A DNA stretch of 64,000 nt from Ectocarpus siliculosus (taxonomy: Eukaryota; Sar; Phaeophyceae; Ectocarpales; Ectocarpaceae): NCBI GenBank assembly GCA_000310025.1, contig FN648498.1, positions 788,099 to 852,098 of the forward strand, written 5' to 3'. Below, piece by piece: positions 57,701-64,000 of this stretch (positions within the stretch are counted from its first letter, which is position 1; the number at the start of each line of letters is the position of its first letter). The notes beneath the pieces are model-generated. The model had not been told where the DNA came from. It made no database searches and saw nothing but the letters and a program-made list of their open reading frames with translations. A program made the position numbers and the translations under genes.

Positions 57701-59655
57701 CTTGGCCAGGTTCTACTGCCGTGCCCTCGACTAGACCAGAGAAAGATGTTGTAGAAAGATCGCGAAAAGATTGCGGACACGAAAAGTGGTGTTCCACAAT
57801 TCAGAAGGCAGGCGTGTTTTTCGGTTTCGCCCCAGGGTTCGCCCGGCCAACAACCCCCGCCGCTGGCGACTGGCGACGACGACACAATACTACTTGTACC
57901 CACATGGAACGGGCACTTTGTAATCAGAGCAACAACTAGCTGCAGAGCTGCAGTGTATGGCTCAATCGATAATGTTTAGACTAGTGACTTAGAGATATGC
58001 CGGGGACCCAGACGTACCATGCATGCGGAAAATGTCTGTCGCCCAAGTACTGTCTGCTGTATTTTCGTATTTTCCGTTCTTCATTTTTCCGTTCTTCCGT
58101 GTATTGCTAGTGTTGAGGGCATGCCGCGACTCCGGGGGTGCATCTCACTGCTGTCGCCACATACATGCAGAGGTAGTTTAGATGATGCGCAGTATTCTTG
58201 TGGCTGGCATCATGTTATGCCAACCACGAAGAACATATATACGCGACCACCACCCATGACGTGATAATCTACCAGATAGTGCAGTTTTCGTTCGGATGTG
58301 TTCGTGAGGGACAAGCCCTACACAGACAGCAGCACCAGCACCATCAGCAGCGGTTGTCCTCGGTATGTCGGGAGTTTTTCTCTTATACTCTAACGGTTGT
58401 CGAAGTTGATTGCCCCACAACGGGATGTGCACCGCGAGCCTCGCACAACGTGTGCCACAGTGAGGGCAGCAGCGAGGGAATCAAGAACGTGCAGCCGCTC
58501 GGCAAGAAACCGACATATTGTATATACTGTAGTTTGTAGTCCTGCGCGTCGTTGATTGAGAATCTCAACTCCTTGGGTCTATTTGTACAGCAGTAAGAAG
58601 AGTGGCGCTCGTTTTTGTCAGAAACGTTTATTTTTGCACGTACCACGAAGAAACTCGACCAGGGACACCGTTTAAACAGCCGTGCCAGGTAGGTACGTCC
58701 AAACTGGAGTCCACGTGACCATTGGAAAACACAAGGGCCTTGAAAACGGCCAACGATCGGACGCATGCTGGATTGGCGAGTTCAACAAACACGTTTGAAT
58801 TGAACTCTCTTTAAATGTTGAACATACACGTTTCAACTCTCTGTGCCGTGTGCATCCGGGAGTCTACTGAATTCTAAGAAACTATTACGTATATACAAGT
58901 CACGTTCCCTTCCCCATGACGTCACAATCTCTACTATTCGGCGACACACGCCGGAACCACACTACAGCCCTGGACCGAATATGGAAATTGAGTGGAAGCA
59001 TAAAACACGCAAGATTTCAACAATCGCGGGAAATTCCAACAACAAAGGACATGGAAACCGCCCGAGAGCAAAAAATACCCTATTCAAAAACAGCCCCCGC
59101 AATCTTACAACAGTCTTCCTAGAATTGTATTGGTCCAAGACTACCCACACACAATATCCGCGAAGAACTGACTGGAAGACGGGCACTAGGCGGAGTCCTT
59201 CCCCACGACGTATGTAGCATGAAGGGACACGCCACTACAGTACGTAGTCTCCCTTACACAAGTACAAGACAGCGGCAGCAGTAGATGAAGCGCTGCAGCA
59301 CTCGCAGTACGACGTACGGCACCAAACACCACAAGGAAGACACAGCACAGGTTAGTCGATCTGAGGAATAACACACCCTACGGCAACACCATCCAGCTCC
59401 AATCGAACAGAAAATACAACCTGCAACAGCCAAAGCTTGGCGTTTGCGTAGCAGTCTAGTCCCGAGCGAGCGTGGCTTCGAACCCCTCGAGCGTGCCCAA
59501 CACCACTAGTAGACTAAGGTGTACACACGCACCTCTGCACACCGAGGAGCACCACACATTGCATCACACACGAGTCACAAAGCCATAGCATACTTCGGGC
59601 GTGTTCTCCACGTTCCGCCACCCCAAAAAAACGTTCAAACGTATCTAGCGCAAAC
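57701..59655. other. Intergenic region
   Basis: This lies upstream of the Tudor-like gene and downstream of pantothenate kinase. One plus-strand frame at 58843-59217 has no recognisable product. It is flanked by similar CCTTCCCCAYGACG words near 58907 and 59197. A 10-mer TACAGCAGTA is at 58586-58595. I support no gene here. Confidence 0.45.
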
Positions 59656-62600
59656 CTAGTCCTCGGTTGATTCGGAGGCAGCGCCCCCTCCTATTGGTTC
59701 CTCTGTGCCGGACATGAGGAAGGAGCCAAGAGCGCCACAGTACCCCTCGTGCTCCAAAAACAGGGCCTCCATCTCCCCGCTGCTCCAGTAGTCTATCGCG
59801 AAGGCCAGCTGCTGGCCGGACAGTCGGTTGTGTCGCAAAAAATTCCCAACGAAGTAGATGCGCCGCGTGTTGTGCAGCTTGGCGTTCAAGTAGGCCACCT
59901 TTTCGGAGCGCACGATTTTGTCGGGCGGGTGGGTAGTTTAGCAGAAGCGAGCGACATCTTTCGTGGTCGAGTGCTGGGACGACTTGGGTCCCCTAAGTCG
60001 AAAGGTACATATTCCGCGGGAGTTGGGGATATGTGTCACATCGACGTTGTTGATATGATGTGCATTTGATATTTGAGCCTCCACCTGGCTCTCGTAGTTT
60101 TCTTTGGTGCTCTTCGCGCACCCAGGGCCGGTGACCGGGCAGGCACAGTAGTAGTCTACTAGCGTCACGGCAACGGTACCGCTACCCACCACCACCTCGA
60201 CATACCTACACACCCGCACGGGCGGCAACGACTTCGGTAGCTCCGAGCGAAGCAAGCTCAAGTGATACAGGTTACACCGTGCCGCAAAAAAATGACATGA
60301 CGAGAACCACTCCACGAAACACCCCTCTTTGCCTGTGCAGAAACAAGACAATGCTGCTGTGGGTTAGGACCGGGCCTTTCTCCCCCCCCCACCTCTCTCT
60401 TTCACACACACAGGCACTACAAACCGTGTTTGCGTTTCGTATCCCGCTAGAGTACAACGCGACGCCCTGTCGCCCGTCAGCCGGCTAGCGCAGTCGATGA
60501 TAACGAGAGAAACAAACACACAAAAAAAACACACCTGTCCGATGTTCATGGTGATCATCACCAACAGCGATTGCACCAGATCTTCCTCGCTGACCCCAGA
60601 CCCCGGCTTCCCTGGCGCCTCCATCCCGCCCACCTTTCCGAACGAGCTCGCCAAAGTGTTGGAGCTCAGCTGAAACTTGCTGTACCCTCGCCCGTAAATG
60701 TCTCCGACCAACATGTCCACCTTACGCCGCACGCATAAAGTAGACTTAGTCCACAAGTAACAATCGCATCATTCGCACATAATTCCTTCCACGATATAAG
60801 TTAACACATCGGCCTATCATCGGTGCAATGTGACAACCGCTCCGAAACAAATTTGTGCTTTGGAGACAGGAGAACATCGTGGTCTGAATCACGAACAGAT
60901 GGCTCGACAAGGAACCAGGTCGTACATCATCAAGGGGTTCGGGGTACCGTAGCACGATCGACTCACCCTTGACCAACAAATGTCGGGCAGTACAAGACAA
61001 CACGGGTCGTGACCATGGTACACGATACACGGTAAATGGTACACAGCTGCCCTGACCGTGGGATTGATTTTTCAACACTACCTGACACGCCCTTTGCGAT
61101 AACCGCACTGAGACACGCATTTCGATGTTGGATCTAACTGAACATTTCTTCGGTCGCAGATGCGAGTTCTTGAGTTCTTCGAGTCACCTTGTCGGAGTTG
61201 CCTTGACGAGCCATGTCCAGAGACTCGTCGTAGCTAGTTGCTTCGGTCAGGAGTCGGCACAGCCCCCAGTACGTGCCCCCGCCGATACTACTGCCGCTCA
61301 CACGTTTGAACTTGGCAGGACCATCGACCTGAGGGATGGATGGGTGAGTAGGACGGGGCCCGAGAGGGTATTGGGTGACGGATGGGAGGCGAGGTTCGAA
61401 ACGTGCTACATGTAAAACTGATCTTGTCCATGGCGATCTCCGTAGATATCCATGACTAAGTGTCATACCACACTCAGGGTACGATTTAGTACATTCTGCC
61501 TGAGACAATGACCGTCCACACTTCCCGCGGATGCTGTCTATACACGGGACGGCAATGAACGACTAAGACAGAGAGAGCACATTGCCAACATGGCCTACAG
61601 ATCATGCGAGGGTTCGGGTGTTGTTGAAAGTCGCCCCTGTGTTCATCCAGTTCTCATCAGCGATACGATCGCTGTGAATATCGATAAATCATTGAGCGCA
61701 ATACATACCAAAACACAAATGCACGCATGCGTCGCATACAAGGGACGACCACTGTGTCGCGCCAAAGTCCGCTCGTTGCAACTCTAGGGCCCGCACCACA
61801 AGCAGAGGGCATGGTACTGTCGTCAAGACTTGCAGACCAGTGCAGGGTTGTGATCACGTACACGTACTGGAACGCTAGTTTCACCTTCAACTTTACTCCC
61901 GGTAGGCTGCCTACCATACAATCACACACACCGCCTTTGTAGCATGTCTCGAGAAGGCAATCTGACGCAGTACGCCACAAACGCCCACCTTGATGATAGA
62001 AACCCCTGATCCCAACGACACCACCAGCGCCGGATAGGCAGTGGTGGCGGGCTCGTCCGCAATCGAGCGACCAACCTTGACCGTGTATTCCTGTGCGTGT
62101 GGAGTTCGTGACCAATAAAACGACCAATGTCAGTCCTCCAGTTTTGGTGACACTCGGCACAAACTTCCATACCTACACAGTCCACCGCATGCGATCACAG
62201 CAACACTCGCCGTGTTGCGCTAGCAGGGAAGAACTGTGCTGGTAGGCTTGGCTGCGGGAAGAACCTGATGTTGTGAGCTCGCCAAAGCTTGGCCATGGGC
62301 GAACGTTGGGCCTGCGGTACCAGCAGAACCGCTCGAGCAATGGCGTCAACCCAGAAAAAGACAAGAGCAGCAGCATCACTCACCCGTTTGGCTGACACTT
62401 CCGCCATCTCACGCATCCTCTTATTCCTCAGGTTGTCCCGGGGATCCGGACCCGGCTCATCTCCCCCTGAACCCCCCCCCTCCTCCGCCTCTCCCCCCGA
62501 CGGGGCCCCCTCTTTCTTCACCTCCACGGGCGGTCGGTACGTGTAGCACGCCTCCGGGATGTTGGCGAGCGCGAACTGCATCCCCCTCACGAGACACTCC

Positions 62601-63376
62601 ATCTCGTCCATCTGCAGCATCCTTACCGCGAGCCTCTGCAAGAACGACTCTTCGAACTTGAACGCACCGCCACCCGTGCAGCCTAGCGCCTGCGCCGAGG
62701 AAAGCAGGGACAGCCTTGAGATAACGATAGCCATGCAGCCTTTCCACAAGGCTTGGCACCTCGGCTTTCGGTGGCACCACGGAAACCAATCCGAAACGGA
62801 ATTGCATACAAAAAGCTGCAAGACTGCCTTTATGACCCAATTTGACCTGAAGATGCTGCCGGTAGGAGAATCCACCACGCATAGAAACCTTTGAACTGGG
62901 TACGCAGCCGCAGAACTCTACGCGCGTGGGAGCTCGCTGGACGTGAGCAGAGCAAAGACCATGGGTTTGCGTACGCTTGCATGTTCATGAGGGTGACTCA
63001 AAAACAACCGACAGCAATTCCTGAGCCAATGTGAGAAGCGGCTTCGAGGAACTCTTTCGAAGCACGGAGTGGCCAAGCACCGACGGCAATGGGTACTGTA
63101 CTGTACTGTACTGTAGCGAACGAATACCTGTATGTTGCGGTGGATGGGGCTGTTGGCGATGGCTTCAACCGCACGGTCCATGAAGCGCGTCTCGAAGTGG
63201 AAGAAGTGAAGGACCCCACCGAGAGCGTGGCTGTACACGCTCAGGTGGGCATCCTTGACGCCGCTCTCCCCGACCCTGGAAGCCTGGTCCATGAAGGTGT
63301 AGAACTCCTTCAGAGCCTCCTGCTGCTCCATGGTGTCGTGCAGGTTGCCCAGGCTGACCGTCCGCTTCATCTCCAC
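59656..63376 (-). CDS. PANK: Pantothenate kinase, eukaryotic type (5' end outside window)
   Basis: PanK phosphorylates pantothenate with ATP, the first step of coenzyme A synthesis. Exons on - are 63376-63128, 62689-62384, 62090-61989, 61328-61188, 60720-60535 and 59898-59656, all phase 0. They give 408 residues to TAG. Family blocks appear in order: LHFFHFET, GCTGGGAFKFEESF (with the conserved Glu of the active site), YPALVVSLGSGVSII, FKRVSGSSIGGGTYWGLCRLLT, VDMLVGDIYG, ASSFGK, LLVMITMNIGQ, IYFVGNFLRHN, AIDYWSSGEMEALFLEHEGYCGALG. Exon joins reproduce the spacing of human PANK. The N-terminal DIGGT ATP-binding region is not seen and must lie past 63376 or beyond the window. A Gly/Glu/Pro-rich insert near 62440-62515 and an acidic tail are lineage additions. 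The acceptor at 62090 could instead be about 15 bases downstream. Confidence 0.93.
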
Positions 63377-64000
63377 CTGTGAAGGAAGCGTAGAGGGAGC
63401 GCGAAACGTTAAATAACATTCTACTTCCAACGTCTCGGCAGAGGGCGAAAGATGGTTGAAAGTGGATTACAGCTACCATAAACAGCCAGTGGCAACAACA
63501 TCGGCTACATCGAACAATTTAGACTCGAGCATTAGTCCGGCACAAAAAAAATATTGCTGCTTATGACATCCACGCATGTGCGCTATTTTACATTATCTTG
63601 GCACTATGCATACAGTACTGCTGTGTACTGCTGTGCCACATCTCCCTCGTGCTTTCCTCGCCCGCACCTGCGTCCTCAGATTGCATTTTCTACGCTTGGT
63701 CCCCGGTCTATCATCACAAATGAACAAATTATCCAGTATTCTGGAACGCGTGTGGATCACGTTTCTCGCAGCGAACAGAACGTGTACGCAATACAATACA
63801 CGACACCGCCTTTTGCTGCGTTGCTGTGGACAACATGACTTGACATGACGCGCGGAGGGAGCATCACGATTTGAACAACAGAGAAACCAGTGACAACTTT
63901 CACTACAAATTAAAGTTCCTTTACACCGTAACGCTCTTCGATTCGTGCACGAAATGAGAGAAAATCCCACCAATGAGCAATCGGCACGCTTGTCCGTCGA
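63377..64000. other. Probable intron of pantothenate kinase
   Basis: It follows a clean acceptor (CTTCCTTCACAG read on minus) and shows no further kinase block. The missing N-terminal exon should be upstream of this on the minus strand, beyond position 64000. Confidence 0.5.

Noticed and set aside
58843-59217. 124-residue plus frame between similar flanking words
   Set aside because: The flanking similarity is short and imperfect, and the peptide has no domain. Not enough to call an insertion or a gene.
59450-59560. Second tRNA-like region on minus (GGGGTTCGAAGCC)
   Set aside because: Only a B-box-like word is convincing; the rest does not fold as a tRNA.

Overview
The window is nuclear DNA from an intron-rich eukaryote. 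Genes are split by GT-AG introns of about 90 bp to several kb. Reading frames are rich in poly-Gln, poly-Ala, Gly and Pro runs, many encoded by pure CAG or GCN repeats. The gene set (an organelle-type release factor 2, LSm1, a BAT2/PRRC2 protein, a CEP19-like ciliary protein, eukaryotic pantothenate kinase) suggests a flagellated, organelle-bearing protist or alga. Gene density, intron style and repeat-rich proteins fit a stramenopile such as a brown alga (Ectocarpus-like). That assignment is inference. Gene models were assembled by hand from reading frames, splice signals, intron phase and recalled family sequence; none has been tested against a transcript.

Layout: an unrecognised two-exon gene with a 26-residue tandem repeat (+, 393-2011); peptide chain release factor 2 (-, 3249-8241, 6 exons); LSm1 (+, 10150-11965, 3 exons); a very large BAT2-N/PRRC2-like gene (+, about 15.8-31.9 kb, at least 14 exons); an unrecognised five-exon gene (+, 33337-38426); a CEP19-like gene (-, 39267-40603, 3 exons); an unrecognised gene with a long low-complexity C-terminus (+, about 41.5-49.3 kb); a PH-domain protein (-, 53413-55763); a small protein with a Tudor/chromo-barrel-like segment (-, 56045-57700); and the 3' part of pantothenate kinase (-, 59656-63376), whose 5' end lies beyond the window.

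The stretch from 40.9 to 46.8 kb, mostly introns of the 41.5-49.3 kb gene, is the repeat-rich part. It holds two fold-back (MITE-like) inverted repeats, several copies of a dispersed repeat with a (GTT)n head, and a tRNA-like SINE relic. The perfect 10-mer TACTGCTGTA / TACAGCAGTA occurs 12 times in the window, far above chance. No operon-like logic links the genes. Recognisable roles are organelle translation termination, mRNA decay (LSm1), RNA-associated scaffolding (BAT2), cilium biology (CEP19-like), membrane or phosphoinositide binding (PH) and CoA synthesis (PanK). The most notable single residue is a Ser-Pro-Tyr in place of the Ser-Pro-Phe stop-codon-reading tripeptide of release factor 2.
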